Origin: Porodaedalea pini
Lineage: Eukaryota > Basidiomycota > Agaricomycetes > Hymenochaetales > Hymenochaetaceae
Direction of reading: 5' to 3'
DNA length: 64,000 nucleotides
NCBI GenBank assembly: GCA_002794775.1
Contig: NBAY01000001.1
Span: forward strand, 2,604,001-2,668,000
Shown here: positions 1 to 10,953 of the stretch, in pieces
Layout of the letters: each line of letters begins with the position of its first letter
Numbering within the stretch: the stretch's first letter is position 1
Program-made: the position numbers and the translations under genes
The notes under the pieces: generated by a model
What the model was told of the DNA's origin: nothing
Databases searched by the model: none
The model's input: only the letters and a program-made list of their open reading frames with translations

Positions 1-1102
1 CGACCGACACTGTTCGCGACTTTACCTCGAACGGAGCAAGCCACTTGGCATAGATATCAACATTATTGCGGGATGGAAGTTCACCGAGAGGTTCTTGCAG
101 ATGGTTGAACCACATATGTCGCGATGGACTTCTCTCCACATCGCTATACCCCTCTTCAAGCCTTTGGAAGAGAGGCAGACCTTGCGAAGTTTACGGGATA
201 CTTATGCTGGTCAACCTTTCCACGCTTGTCCACTTTGCAAGTCCAATACGGCGACTTTTCAAGAGGTGTACTGCACATATCGGGAGACGTACAGGATGCG
301 CGCAACGGCCTTCACAACTTTTTCAGCGATTGGGACATACCAGAGCTGTGCACGTTGGCGGCCTCAAGCATATCTTTCTTTCTCGACGCGTGCGGCGGCT
401 CAGCTAAAATTCCTTAACATTAAGTTTACTGTATATTGTTGTTCTCCCTATAACAGACTCACGCGGAACCCAAAACCTATCGCGGAATTCCTGCACTCAT
501 TTACTCTTTTTTCCGAACTGTCATTCGAACTGCCTCCTGGTATGGGTTATGGGTACTATACTGGCAGTGTGACTGGTGCCTATGTGGAGCTACCGGGTTT
601 GACGAAGATCACCTTTATCGTCCATCGCCGTACGTCAAATGCGTTCCATATGCTACTCCGGAGGATCTTCACACCAGCTGTGAAGACACTGATCCTTTCG
701 ATGATCTTCCGTCCCTACGGCGAGATTAAAGAGATGCTAAAGGGTTTTTTTCCGTCCGGTGCAAGTTACTGGCCAGTCCTTGAAACACTTTACCTTAGTG
801 TTAAGGGCCACGGCCCAATTGCAGAAAACTTTGGCTCCCCTTTGGACTTAGTACTCGCGAGGATTCGCACCGTCTGGCACGTTACTCTCAATCTACAGAA
901 TTTTCCCCAGCCAACGGGACCCGATGCTCCCTTTCCCACTTTGCGAAGCCTTAGACTCGAGAACTGTCAAAGGCTCACAACAGCATTCCTTCGACTCCTC
1001 GATGACATCAACGCCCCTGAGTTTGGAAAGCTAGAGATCAGAACTGTAGGGGCATCAATACCGAGCTTGTCAAGAAGCTGTTATCGGAGGACAAGATTTT
1101 AA
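1..1102 (+). pseudogene. F-box/LRR family gene, 3' part (cut by window edge), probably frameshifted
   Basis: Belongs to the same F-box/LRR family as the genes at 20452-27589. The reading frame is open from base 2, with the family signature ERSKPLGIDI just after the window start, and ends with LRR-like segments (FPTLRSLRLENCQRLTTAFL) before the stop at 1100-1102. The F-box itself lies outside the window. Between about 170 and 400 the LRR-like reading (FPRLSTLQVQYGD, then a DIPELCTLAASSI stretch matching the family's WEMPSLRIIKSDNI position) sits in another frame than the parts before and after it. Either two compensating frameshifts or an unrecognised intron pair explain this. I favour a decaying copy but cannot exclude a functional spliced gene. 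If functional, it would be a substrate adaptor of an SCF ubiquitin ligase. Confidence 0.6.
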
Positions 1103-1528
1103 GTGGGTGAATATCCCTAGGTACGTGTTTCATGTAGTCGCTTTGCACCTAGGATGGCTACTTACCTGGGCCACTCTCTAGAAAGTATAATCCGTGGTCA
1201 TTGAGGAATATCCGAACGAAAAGTAAATTAGGCCAGGCATCATCAAGATTTTTGATGTGGCTACTTGGAGAGAGAGTGGAGACTTTAAGGACATTACCAC
1301 TATTATAGCTAAGCGTTGCTTCAAAATCGCCTTCACTCTCAACCAACCGATCGACCGACATGCACTCTCGCACGTGGAGACCGACGTTTACACTATATAT
1401 CATCTTTCATGCATATATTCCCCCTCTTCCCCCCCCCCCCCCCCAAGGGATTCAACAAATATAATCAGTGAAGGAGATCTAATTGCAAAAGATAGTACTT
1501 TTATGCCAGAGACTAGTCTAACTACATG
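1103..1528. other. Intergenic, no gene seen
   Basis: Short spacer between the F-box/LRR copy and the convergent LHS1 gene. It holds a run of about 14 C residues at 1431-1444 inside a CT-rich stretch. The open frames here are short and antisense, without family similarity. Confidence 0.6.
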
Positions 1529-4500
1529 CTACAGTTCGTCGCGAGGAGTCGGCGGATTCACAGAGGTGGAGCTCTCTGCTGCACTGCTAGAAGTTGGATC
1601 CACCGGTGGTGTGCTCTCGCTAGGCTGCGTATCCGACGCGGTCGAAGTCTCAGACGCAGATGATATGCTCGAGGTGGCAGTCTTCTTCTTCGGCGGCGAC
1701 TTCCGACGCATAAGCTTTAACAGTGCGTTCTCGAGCGTCTTCGCACGCGCCTTCATCTCCGTCGTCAAGATCACCGGGTCCTCATTCGGCTGCACGCTCT
1801 TCTGCTTCTCCACCCACTCGCTCAGCCAGCTCTCATGCTCACGGAGCGCCTTCTCGAGCGTGAGGAGTTCCTCAGAAGTGTGTAGTGCAGGCAGGTTGCC
1901 TGGGATGAGCTCCGCGGTTAGGTTTTTGCGCGCTTCGGTGATGAACATTCGTGTCATCCAGTTGATGCGCTGCGAGTTGTTGAGGGTCGACGGAAAGGCC
2001 TCTATCTCCTTGTATCTGAACTGGATCGGCCGTTCGAGGCGCCTGAAGAAAAAAGAAAATTTTGTTCGTCAGAAACTTCGTGCGGAACGGATAGGAAAGA
2101 TCTTACTCAAGTGCATTTTTCTTATCCCAGAAATCGATAAGCTGTGCGTCGTCAGCCGCTTCGTTCATCCAATGAAGCGTGTCATAGACTGTCTGCTTGA
2201 TTGCACTCCGCTCCTCCTCTTTCGAGCACCTCTTAAATGGACTCGCTTCGCCGTCTTCCTCCAGAAGGTCGCGCATCCGGTATAAGTAAGCCTCGAGACC
2301 ATTATGAGCCTCTTCCCTGCGGCGCTTTGAAGCCTCCGCTGTGTCAAGAGCAATGAGACTTTGAAAGAGAGGGAGAGTTACTAAGCCAGCGGTTAGTAAT
2401 ATTGAGAAACACGTCACATACCGATCACGCGAGCAGCGAACTTCTGTAGGTGTCAGAGCTGGAATCGACAATGGCTTAACATCCAACTTAAGTGGAACGG
2501 TATCTCTCGCTTCCTTCTTCTTGTCCGGACTCGGAGAAGCAGACGAAGCCGATGAGCTAGATGATGCAGAAGAGGACGGTGCGCCTCCTGATTCTTCAGA
2601 CGTTGTGGACGTAGTGGAAGTTTCTGAGTTTGTCTCTGACGACGCCGACGATCGCTCATCTTTTGCATCTTCTTTAGAACCACCAAAAAGACCTTTTAGC
2701 TTGCCTTTAGAATATGTCAGACGTCTCAGGGAACACAGAATGAAAGACATGTACCAGCGAAAGACTCGTCCTTCTTGATTTCTCCAAATGCCACGGCATT
2801 CTGAATGCCAGCGAAACCTGATTCGGACAGGAGCAAGGTTGCCTTCACAACCGGATCGATTGCACCAGCCTCAGCGAGCTCCGCCAATGCTTCTTTGACT
2901 CCTGAAATTTCGGCTTCCAAAAGATCCGTAGGGATCCCACTGAACCGCACGCCTGAGCTTCATCAATACTAAACGAAGATGAGACCATTACTCACTGTCC
3001 CACGGAGCTCTTGTATGACATAGTCACTACAAAGTCATCCTTGCGCTTGAACGTCATCGTCTTCTTGCTACCAACCTTCGACCCCGCCGGAAAGACTAAG
3101 CTGTTCAAGGTTCTAGGTACCGTCAAAGGCATCTGCGCATCTTCCGAGTCAATGGCTTTCGACTGCGAAAGATACGAGATCTGGATATCATATGGCACAA
3201 TGTCCGTGACTTTGATGTCCTTTGTGCGGAACTGTGGGCTGATGGATGCGCCGTAGAGCGCAGCGCCGAGAACCGCCGCTTCATCCGCATTTACGCTCGT
3301 CGCAATTTTACTGTCGCCCACAGCGGACTTGATAGCAGCCTGTACCATCGGTGTACGCGAATGGCCACCAGTCAAGATCACGGATTTTACGTCGTCCAGC
3401 GGAAGTCCCGCGTTCGCGATTGCATCCAGGATGGGCTGTGCGAACTTCGGCTTCAGGTCGGAGCAGGCGGTCTCGAACGCGGCGCGCGTGATCTTGGTAC
3501 GGTAGTCGACGTCAAATGCAACGCTCTCTATAGCCGCGTTCGCCTCGTTGTTTGCGCTGAGGATCGCCTTGACACGTCCCGCTTCTTTCCAGAGCTTGGC
3601 CATCCCTCGCGCGTCACCAGTGATCGGGCGGTTGTGCTTTACCTCGAAGTCGAGCGCGAGCATGTCGCGCAACCGCCGGTCGAGCTCCAGGCCGCCAGCA
3701 GAACGATCGAAACCAACGCCTGCGATTGAGATCTGCGTCTGCGCGCCATCTTTTCCCTTCTTGCCGTTCCCCTGCACCGTCTCAAAAGAAACGACAGTCG
3801 CACGCACGCCCCCGGCGCCTGCGTCGTAAATGACATGCCATTCCTTGGTTTCAAATGTGCGGGTCATAGCAAAGTTGAGTGCGACGGCAGTGCCATCATT
3901 CACGAGAGCAGCGAGGCGCAGTCCGGCAATCTCCAGCGCGTCTGCGACGGCATCGCGTTCAAATTGAGTGAAATAAGGCGGGACGACCACGACCGCGTCA
4001 CGAACCGGCTCACGCGAGTCAGGACCGCCGATAGTTTCCGCAAGTTCTTTGATGTACGAGAATTGCATCGCAATGAGCTCTTCAACACTCCGTTCCGTGC
4101 TGTTCGATGCATGCACGACACCGACAGTGTCTCGTTTCGTACGCACAAGCTGGGCGGGGCTTATTGTGCGGAAAACATCGACAGCGTCCGACTCGTATGG
4201 AGTACCTTGAAGTAATTTCAAATATGTGAAAGAATCTCCCGGGAAACGTGTCGCCTGCAAATGGATTAAAAAGTGGTGAGAGAGTAAAGTTCGAGGCTTA
4301 CTGACGATATTGAACGCGTCCGAGCCAAATAACCTATCCTCCCCTTTCCACGCGACGGAAGACTGTATCTTCCGCTTCGAGTCACGATTTAGCAAGACAT
4401 CAAAAGGCACTCCCGGTTTTATTATTGAAGACTTGATATATTCGCTACCATAGTCTATTGCAAGAATGGACGCAGATGCAGACTGAGAAAGCCAGAAGAC

Positions 4501-4548
4501 TGAGATGGCAAGGGACAGCAAGAGTGGAAACAATCGTCGGCAGGTCAT
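1529..4548 (-). CDS. LHS1: LHS1/GRP170-type ER-lumenal Hsp70-like chaperone
   Basis: Hsp110/GRP170-class ATPase of the ER lumen. The family assists protein import and folding and acts as nucleotide exchange factor for the ER Hsp70 Kar2/BiP. Six exons fit: 4548-4306, 4254-2996, 2957-2755, 2704-2422, 2358-2107, 2042-1529, giving 917 residues. An N-terminal signal peptide (LLSLAISVFWLSQSASAS) precedes the Hsp70 phosphate-1 motif (ILAIDYGSEYIK). Further nucleotide-binding motifs are VVPPYFTQFERDAV, NDGTAVALN and LTGGHSRTPMVQ. The C-terminal half is the acidic/Ser-rich linker and helical lid typical of GRP170. The protein ends in RDEL, a KDEL/HDEL-like ER-retrieval signal, which supports the model to the last exon. 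Intron 1 (4255-4305, 51 bp) is a multiple of three and open, so skipping its removal adds 17 residues (KPRTLLSHHFLIH); family similarity (FNIATRFPGDSF) favours splicing. The acceptor of intron 2 is a weak AAG. Confidence 0.92.
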
Positions 4549-4824
4549 GGTAAAGAGTCAGCACATCAAAGTGCAGTGAAGAGCCTTTTGAACCCGTCTT
4601 CTGGGTTTCGCTTGTGCTCGTACGTGTCTGGTCGTTGTCGGTCGACGTGGCAGAACGCGTCCCCGCGTACGTGTCGATCCGTATCACGTGCACTTCGGAT
4701 GCAGTTCCTCGGAGTCACGGAGTCACGGTCACTGGCAAACTCAGAGTTTCAAATCAACCAACTGACAAACTCACTCCCATCAATTTCTGCCTAGACCAGC
4801 TAGCCGTGATCTTCGATTTTTAGG
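4549..4824. promoter_or_regulatory. Divergent promoter of LHS1 and the 4825 gene, with a UPRE-like site
   Basis: The 276-bp spacer separates two divergent start codons. GACGTGGCA at 4644-4652, about 100 bp upstream of the LHS1 start, matches the core of the ACGTG-type unfolded-protein-response element bound by XBP1/Hac1-class bZIP factors. A CACGTG E-box lies at about 4685-4690. LHS1 is a known unfolded-protein-response target in yeast, so the site is plausible, but the assignment is by motif only. Confidence 0.4.
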
Positions 4825-6513
4825 ATGCCCGACGACTCTGTCGATCCGAGGACCCACAGCTCCCGGAGGCTGCGCTCCAGCCTTCGTTTCAAAACCTACT
4901 CTGATGCGAAACTCGCAGGCCTCTTCCTCGATAATGACTTTCCCATTGTTCTGTTCACGAAGGTTTTTGACGTTATCGTCGACGCGGCTTTCAGGTCGGA
5001 CGAAATTACTTTCGAAGATGCTTGGGATATGTTTGATTATATCTCCGCTCGTCGAAGAAGGGACGCATTGAAGCGCGGTGCCGCTATAGCCCCGCCTAGC
5101 GGCGTCGAGCCTGACCAGGTTGCAACAGCACCTAGCATTGTTCCGCCACTCGTTCTGGACCTGGTTGTCGACAGATTTATAGAGGATCGAGTACCCTTTG
5201 GTGTAGCAGCCATGGAACCTTTCTGGGAATCCGCATTCGAGTGCAATGGATCCGAATTTCGCAATATGAGCCTTGTCCATCGCTCCTGGACAGCGATTGC
5301 CCAAAGAGGGTTGCGTCATCGAGCCGTGGTCCCATACCAACATATCAACAAATTTCTCCTCAGCCCGTTGTGTGGACCATGGATCACAGAAATGATCATC
5401 TATTGGACAGTTGACAATAGCCATATAGGCGTCACCAAGGGCGATGTCTGGCTCTTCGAGGCGCTTCTCGAGCGTACTCCGAATCTCCGGTCGCTGTCAT
5501 TCAATACATCTCTTGTCTGGCCAGGGGGTTTCCTCGAGCCTTCCTTCGACGTGGACATTTGCCTCGAAATCATATCAGAAGTGTTGCCGAGTCTCGAAAG
5601 CTTATGGCTAAAACATTTCCAACCTAGCACATCATCCGACGATAGGAGCCTCGAGATCTGTGATGAGATGCACGCTTTATGCATACACGTCCCCAAAATG
5701 CGTTCGCTGAAGTTCCTCTCGATACGTTCGTGGGGAGGTCGAGATGACGAGCCGGAGCAAGGGCAACGTCGTTTGAATTGGGATGAACATCCTCCTTCTC
5801 TACTGAAGGCTGTCGAGCTCGACCTTTCCAAGAACATAAATAAGGAGGGCCTCACTTGGCTCCTCAAAACGCGAGGAAACTTCGGCTTGCAATCGCTTTC
5901 CGTTGCTTCTCGGAACGGTGCTTTGGACACGGAGTCACTTTCAGCGTTGCAAGAGTCTTTGAAAGACTGCCTCCCTGAAATGGAGAAATTACAGTTGTGT
6001 ATGTTGGATGATTTCAAGAGGCATATAAATAGAAGTCACCAGACTCTTCTCAACCCATTCTACATCGATCTGCTGCTTAGTTGTAGCAAGCTCGTCAGCC
6101 TGGATTTATTCGTCATGGACAAGGGCGACCTCGACTTCTCCTTTTTCGTCTTTCCCCCGTGCTTAGAACGACTGGCGATCCACTATCACGACGAAGCTCT
6201 TCGGCAACGTCTTTCGCCACCTTCAACTTCACGCGCGGCTACGCAATTCCTTCAGGATATTAAAAAGCATATACCTACGCTTCCACGCCTCCGAAATCTA
6301 CACATCACAGCATCGCCGAAGCTCTCCGAAGAGACTATCACAAACTGGGATTTGGACGGTTTCATTCATTACATGAACGAGGATGCTGAATCGTTTGAAG
6401 GCGGTACGCCAGAAGCACTTCGTGAGCTTTGCAAAGAACGAAACGTCGAGCTCGCCTGTATTAATAATGCTTTTCCTCGGGGCTGGGATGTTCCTTACCG
6501 TTCGCGACATTAA
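4825..6513 (+). CDS. F-box-like/LRR protein, divergent single-exon member
   Basis: One uninterrupted frame of 562 residues starting at the ATG right after the LHS1 promoter. Around residues 107-170 there is an F-box-like helix set (VPPLVLDLVVDRFIED, then FRNMSLVHRSWTAIAQRGL). From about residue 215 the protein carries leucine-rich segments (TPNLRSLSFNT, LPSLESLWLKHF, LKAVELDLSKN, LPRLRNLHITASPKLS). This is the usual layout of basidiomycete F-box/LRR proteins, which present substrates to SCF ubiquitin ligases. Sequence is clearly different from the tandem family further right (no ERSKPLGLDVDL block), so it is a separate lineage. No intron or lesion was seen. The substrate is unknown. Confidence 0.7.
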   Translation: MPDDSVDPRTHSSRRLRSSLRFKTYSDAKLAGLFLDNDFPIVLFTKVFDVIVDAAFRSDEITFEDAWDMFDYISARRRRDALKRGAAIAPPSGVEPDQVATAPSIVPPLVLDLVVDRFIEDRVPFGVAAMEPFWESAFECNGSEFRNMSLVHRSWTAIAQRGLRHRAVVPYQHINKFLLSPLCGPWITEMIIYWTVDNSHIGVTKGDVWLFEALLERTPNLRSLSFNTSLVWPGGFLEPSFDVDICLEIISEVLPSLESLWLKHFQPSTSSDDRSLEICDEMHALCIHVPKMRSLKFLSIRSWGGRDDEPEQGQRRLNWDEHPPSLLKAVELDLSKNINKEGLTWLLKTRGNFGLQSLSVASRNGALDTESLSALQESLKDCLPEMEKLQLCMLDDFKRHINRSHQTLLNPFYIDLLLSCSKLVSLDLFVMDKGDLDFSFFVFPPCLERLAIHYHDEALRQRLSPPSTSRAATQFLQDIKKHIPTLPRLRNLHITASPKLSEETITNWDLDGFIHYMNEDAESFEGGTPEALRELCKERNVELACINNAFPRGWDVPYRSRH

Positions 6514-9213
6514 TTTGTTTCCGGTTAGTCTACGTCCTGAAGCCTCACGCCACTATTCATTCTGACTGACTTCAGTTACGACATAAGTCATAGAACAAAG
6601 CCAGCGTTGGCGTTTCAGATGTTCATGCGCGCTGCAGCGCGTGAGTGGCTATATTAGGATGTATATGTTATGGACTTCGGACCGGTATTTATTTTGTTCG
6701 TTCTAGATCTAGTGGCATGCATCATACCTTTCGCTTTCAACTCGTGTCCTCCTGGGCTGGGCTCGGGCGAGTGGTTCATTTATACGAACCGCAGAAAACC
6801 GCTGGGATGTACGAGCCTTGTGCATATCAGGGATTGCCTCTTTGTTCTTATACGGATTATTTTCTGGACTGACGAGGATACTAGTACTGTTGACGGACAG
6901 ATGATTGGATCATATCTGGACATTCTCCTACTCGTTATTGGACATATTTTGCAGTCGGCTCAATTGGCCCTGCGGGCGGAGTTCTCGATGACACAGCCTT
7001 TTTTTGTTGTACTGTTAGCATCTCAGATTTTCATCCCCAAGCTTCATTCCGAAGTCACAAATGAGTAGCAACTTTCAGTCGTTTCAGCTTTCGCCAAGCG
7101 CTTCCCTTTCATTCGCCTCGCCTACCTTCTCTGGTGTCTTTGGCGTCCTTATGTCAGACATTTGCTTAATCGCTGGCTCTGATCTTGGTTTCGACTAAAA
7201 TTAGCAGACCAGAATGAAGAAGTACCAAGCACACACTTCTCTGCAGAAACTCTACTCGTGCAGATCCAAATTGACTACATGTATTGGGCGAGGGGAAACT
7301 TACCACAGACGCATTCTAAAGCGCGCAAAGTCCCTCCTCTCATAACGTCTTTTGTTCTCTGTTGCAGAAACTTTACAGGGATGTAGCTCATTCTGAATCC
7401 CAAAAGCACATAAAATCTCTGGCTCTCACTCCTCACCACCTCAGACAACGCATCGCCCCGCATCGTCTATTCTCTTGCTCAGAAATACGCCTTCACCCCC
7501 TTACTATCTACCCTGCATCCTCTGAAGCCATTACAAGTGTCCCTGTGTCTTACGAGGCCACTGAATCAAGCGGCATGTACTACGTAGTTGCACAGCAGCT
7601 CGCAATAGAAGCCGCCGTCAACGAAGAGACCACCAGATCAAGCGGCGCTTACATTAATATTGTCGTCGCTTAAATGTACTGCTGCCAACTTCGCCTCTAC
7701 TTACTTGTTCGTCTTTCTCTCAGGCTATCCTTCCTGTAAGCCCCTTTCCTGACTCAGTTTCGTACAGATATACTATACTCGCAAATTTTATTGCCCACGA
7801 GGGATTAATATTCCATTCGACCTTCGTCTTTTGCCGATCTCTTTGGGATTATTTATTCGTACAATCGCAATGGTGCACGTGTCTGGACGAATAGTGTATT
7901 AGTGGCATGAACGGATGCATCTTTTTTGGAGCCCATTTTTCCTGTAATGAATGGGTTGCCATGGGTGTATATCTGAAGTGAGGTTCGATACGTTTGATGC
8001 GGTGACGTGCACTTATGAGCCTCATGCTCGGCCATCTTCAACACGCAGAAAAACCAGCGAGGTACAGAATGGCAGGAGCAGATTCAGGCTGAGACGCGTT
8101 CAACCAGACCTATTCTGTGAAATGTTGATCAGTCCGGTAACAAATGGTCTGTATTGAAAGGCTATCGCAGTGACAATTAATAACGTTCGCAATCGCGCTC
8201 AGGCAGATGGCAGAGCAATATTGATGTGCCTTTGATGAGTCGAGATCGCGACGAATGCAGCAGTTCCTGATCTGCGGTAGAGTCCTGCAGAGCATCTATC
8301 CCAGTGGGAACGAGATGGATTCATGATTATTGGGTCGCGAATACTCCCTGGACGTCTTTGAATGATTTCTATACATAAACCCACCAATCACTCGCCACAG
8401 TCAGAGCAAGTCTGATCGCATTTAGCTAGAGGTCCCTACGACGGTCGTGGTTTCTACTCGAGAAGAAGAATCATCCTGAAAGTATTGACGGCGATAGAAG
8501 TTCAGCGATACTGTGTCAGCTACCGCGGCCCCTTTCTACCACGCGTCTAACCCACCTGCACCGTAAACTCATGTATTGATCCGGCTCTAACTGAGTATTA
8601 CGCACCCGGGAAACAGATAAAAACAAGCCCCGTATTTTAATTTTTAGGAACAAAAATTACCTCCTTTATGCATTACTTAGCAACCACGGAAGTACTGCCT
8701 TTTTTCGTATTAAAAACTTCTTACCTTAACGAGCTGGGATCTCGGGATAACCTAGCTTTCGAGAATTAGAGTGGATCGAAGCAGATCGAAGCGGGTCTTA
8801 AAGAAAGATCTACCTAGATCGACACTCGCGATCCAGGCACCCCATTTTCGATCGTGACGGTACACCGCCCCTCACTTACTCTTCTTGCCATTCTGTTCTT
8901 GCGGATAGGAAACAGACAGGCAGCCATGGCTATGCATTATCGAGACACGATTCGACAAGTGACAGACAAACGATGAGTACAACACACCACGCGATGCGCG
9001 CGTGCACTGCAGAGTAATATATAAGAACATGAATCAGCGGGAAAAGGGAAAAGAGAAAGCGAGAGCATGGAGGAAGGTAACGCGATAGGATGGAGAGTAC
9101 CCAGAGATAAACAACGGCTATGCTGGAGCTCATGATGACGATTAGAGCAGCCGTAAACGATAGAAAATGATAGTGGATGCAGCAGGACTGTCTCGGAAGG
9201 AAAGGAGCAAGGA
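6514..9213. other. Gene-poor 2.7-kb stretch; only weak ORFs
   Basis: No recognisable gene. Two open frames deserve mention. 6670-7068 (+) would encode 132 residues with three hydrophobic stretches (FILFVLDLVACIIPFAF and others) and could be a small membrane protein. 7362-7673 (+) ends in two loosely similar segments (EATESSGMYYVVA and EETTRSSGAYINIVVA). Neither has splice or family support. The stretch 8580-8880 is AT-rich and contains no long frame. Confidence 0.4.
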
Positions 9214-10430
9214 TTAGAGCCTCTTCAACGCCTTCTTCCGCTTCTCACCCAAAACCGCGCCGCCAGCGGGACGCTTAATAGCCTTCGCTGCATTAGAGAC
9301 CATCTTGCCCGCGTTTCCAAGGGCGCCCGGTGCGTTCGCGTCCGCCCGGCCGAGCGGAGCCACGCCCGCAGCCTTGAGCAGCTCTTCCGACGCAGACGAC
9401 ATTATGGGGCTAGCGTTGGATGCAGACATTTGAAGAGGCTGCGGCGGGATTTGCGGGGAAGGAGAGGCTGACTTGCGGAAGACATGTCCCGTAGAGAGGG
9501 AGTTCGAGGTGACAAGTGGCGCAGGAGTCTCGTAGGACGGAACGAGCGTCGCTGTAATCTCGACCGACTTGGATGGTTTAGAATGCGAAGAAGGTGCTGC
9601 GGATGATGAGGATGAAGCTGCGGACTCCGCAGGTGGTGTGTTGAACTCGGCTGGGCGAACCTAGAATTTGCTTCAGAATTCTGCTAACATGACTCGCATA
9701 TTCTTGGCTCACCTTTGGCGTCGCGTGCACGCTCGTTATAAGTCGTGCGCGCTCACAATAGCTCTCATAGTCCTCCAATAATAGCTTCCCTGCTTCCTCA
9801 TCCAAGGCAGATTCAGGGTTCGGGTAGATGAGTAGACACTTCACAGTGACAAGGATGTGGCCAATGCCGAAGGTCGACTGCCAGTCCTTCTTCAACGTGT
9901 TAACACAAATCTCGCCTGCAGAAGAAACATTCGGGTGGAATATCTTGGTAGCAAACCAGCCTGAGGGACGAAATGGCTTTTAGTCTGTGTGCTAAAGCAA
10001 GAAAGGGAAAGCCCAATGGAATTTGGCCACAAAGCTCCTCAAAGGCGCAGCGTCGTGGTCAAAATCAGAGATGGGGGGGGGCACGTACACTTCGGAGGTG
10101 CAGCAGGGAACTCTTCAGTGAAGTTGAATTTGACTCTGAAGAGACCGCCTTCGTACGGAGTGCCGGCTGCGACGTTGCTTGTCAGCCACGACACGCATGG
10201 ACGCGAAGACATCGCTTCAAAACTACAGCTCACCTGGTCCCTCAATGATTCCCGTCACATCGAGCATGTTATCGTCAGGGGTGACGACGCGAATGCCTTC
10301 TGGGGGCTCGTTCTTGAGCTGAATGAGCTCGCGCATGAGACGGCGTACAACAGGCGGACGGAGAGCCTGGTCAAAAGCAAAATTTCGTCAGCAACATGGT
10401 GCATACCAAGAAGACAATGCTGCTCACCAT
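9214..10430 (-). CDS. Ubiquitin-conjugating enzyme E2, UBE2S (E2-EPF) type
   Basis: E2 enzyme that accepts ubiquitin from E1 on its active-site cysteine and transfers it to substrates or growing chains. UBE2S in animals extends K11-linked chains with the anaphase-promoting complex. Five exons fit: 10430-10428 (the ATG alone), 10366-10234, 10166-10089, 9960-9713, 9660-9214, giving 302 residues. The UBC fold is clear: [20 protein letters not shown], then the HPN motif at residues 80-82 (KIFHPNV) and the active-site Cys at residue 90 ([12 protein letters not shown]). The [19 protein letters not shown] stretch is the UBE2S-like region. A Ser/Pro-rich, basic C-terminal tail (KRPAGG...[10 protein letters not shown]) extends about 140 residues beyond the core, as in UBE2S. 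The first coding exon consists of just the start codon, which automatic annotation may miss. Confidence 0.88.
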
Positions 10431-10632
10431 GGTCAACGATAAAGTAGAGAGCGAAACGGACGGAAAGGGTGAAGCGCGAGGCAGAGAATGTGGTCGAAGG
10501 TGAACCTGCGTTTGAAGTTCAAGTTGAACGGCGCTGAGTTTGGACGTCGCCGCCGCGTGACTAATCCGCTTTTGGTATCCTTAGTCATGTAGTCAAAAAA
10601 TCTGTGATCGACTCGACTACTCGGATGTCGCA

Positions 10633-10640
10633 GTTCTGGG
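10633..10640. repeat. Left target-site duplication of the hAT element
   Basis: GTTCTGGG directly precedes the left terminal repeat. The same 8 bases follow the right terminal repeat at 16665-16672. An 8-bp duplication is the hallmark of hAT insertion. Confidence 0.93.
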
Positions 10641-10663
10641 TATAGTTGCCGTTGTCCGGTCCA
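10641..10663 (+). repeat. Left terminal inverted repeat of hAT element
   Basis: Starts TATAGTTGCC and continues with a GTCCGGTCCA segment. It pairs with the reverse complement of 16642-16664 with one mismatch. Confidence 0.92.
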
Positions 10664-10835
10664 TGGACCGTTGGACCGCTGGACCGAACCTGAACCGGAC
10701 CACTTTTGGACCGGACCGCGGTCCGGTCCAGATAGGTCCAGTATCGGTTCGGTTCAAGGTCCAGTATATGTGCAGTGCAGCTGGACCGAACTGGACCGGT
10801 TCGGACCTGGACCGGACCACTGGACCGCTAAGAAT
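10655..10835. repeat. Left subterminal GGACC/GGTCC motif array
   Basis: About seventeen copies of GGACC or GGTCC occur in 180 bp, mostly as TGGACCG or CCGGTCCA, and mostly in the GGACC orientation. The right subterminal region has the opposite bias. In hAT elements such arrays are transposase-binding sites. Here that role is inferred from position and repetition. Confidence 0.8.
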
Positions 10836-10953
10836 TTGGTATATATAATATATTAGTTGTGAGAAGAATTATCTACTTTGATATTGTGGGAATTTAGGAT
10901 AGTGAAATTTTTATCTGTCACTTCCTGTATATTCTGTCGCACACAACTCACTC

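Noticed and set aside
1431..1444. Poly-C run as a regulatory site
   Set aside because: Simple homopolymer with no further support; similar runs (T/G at 16918-16936) occur elsewhere.
1257..2285. 342-residue plus-strand frame
   Set aside because: Antisense to the last exons of LHS1, with a poly-C-encoded Pro run; no similarity.
6670..7068. 132-residue membrane-like frame as a confirmed gene
   Set aside because: No splice, promoter or family support; mentioned only as a weak ORF in the gene-poor stretch.
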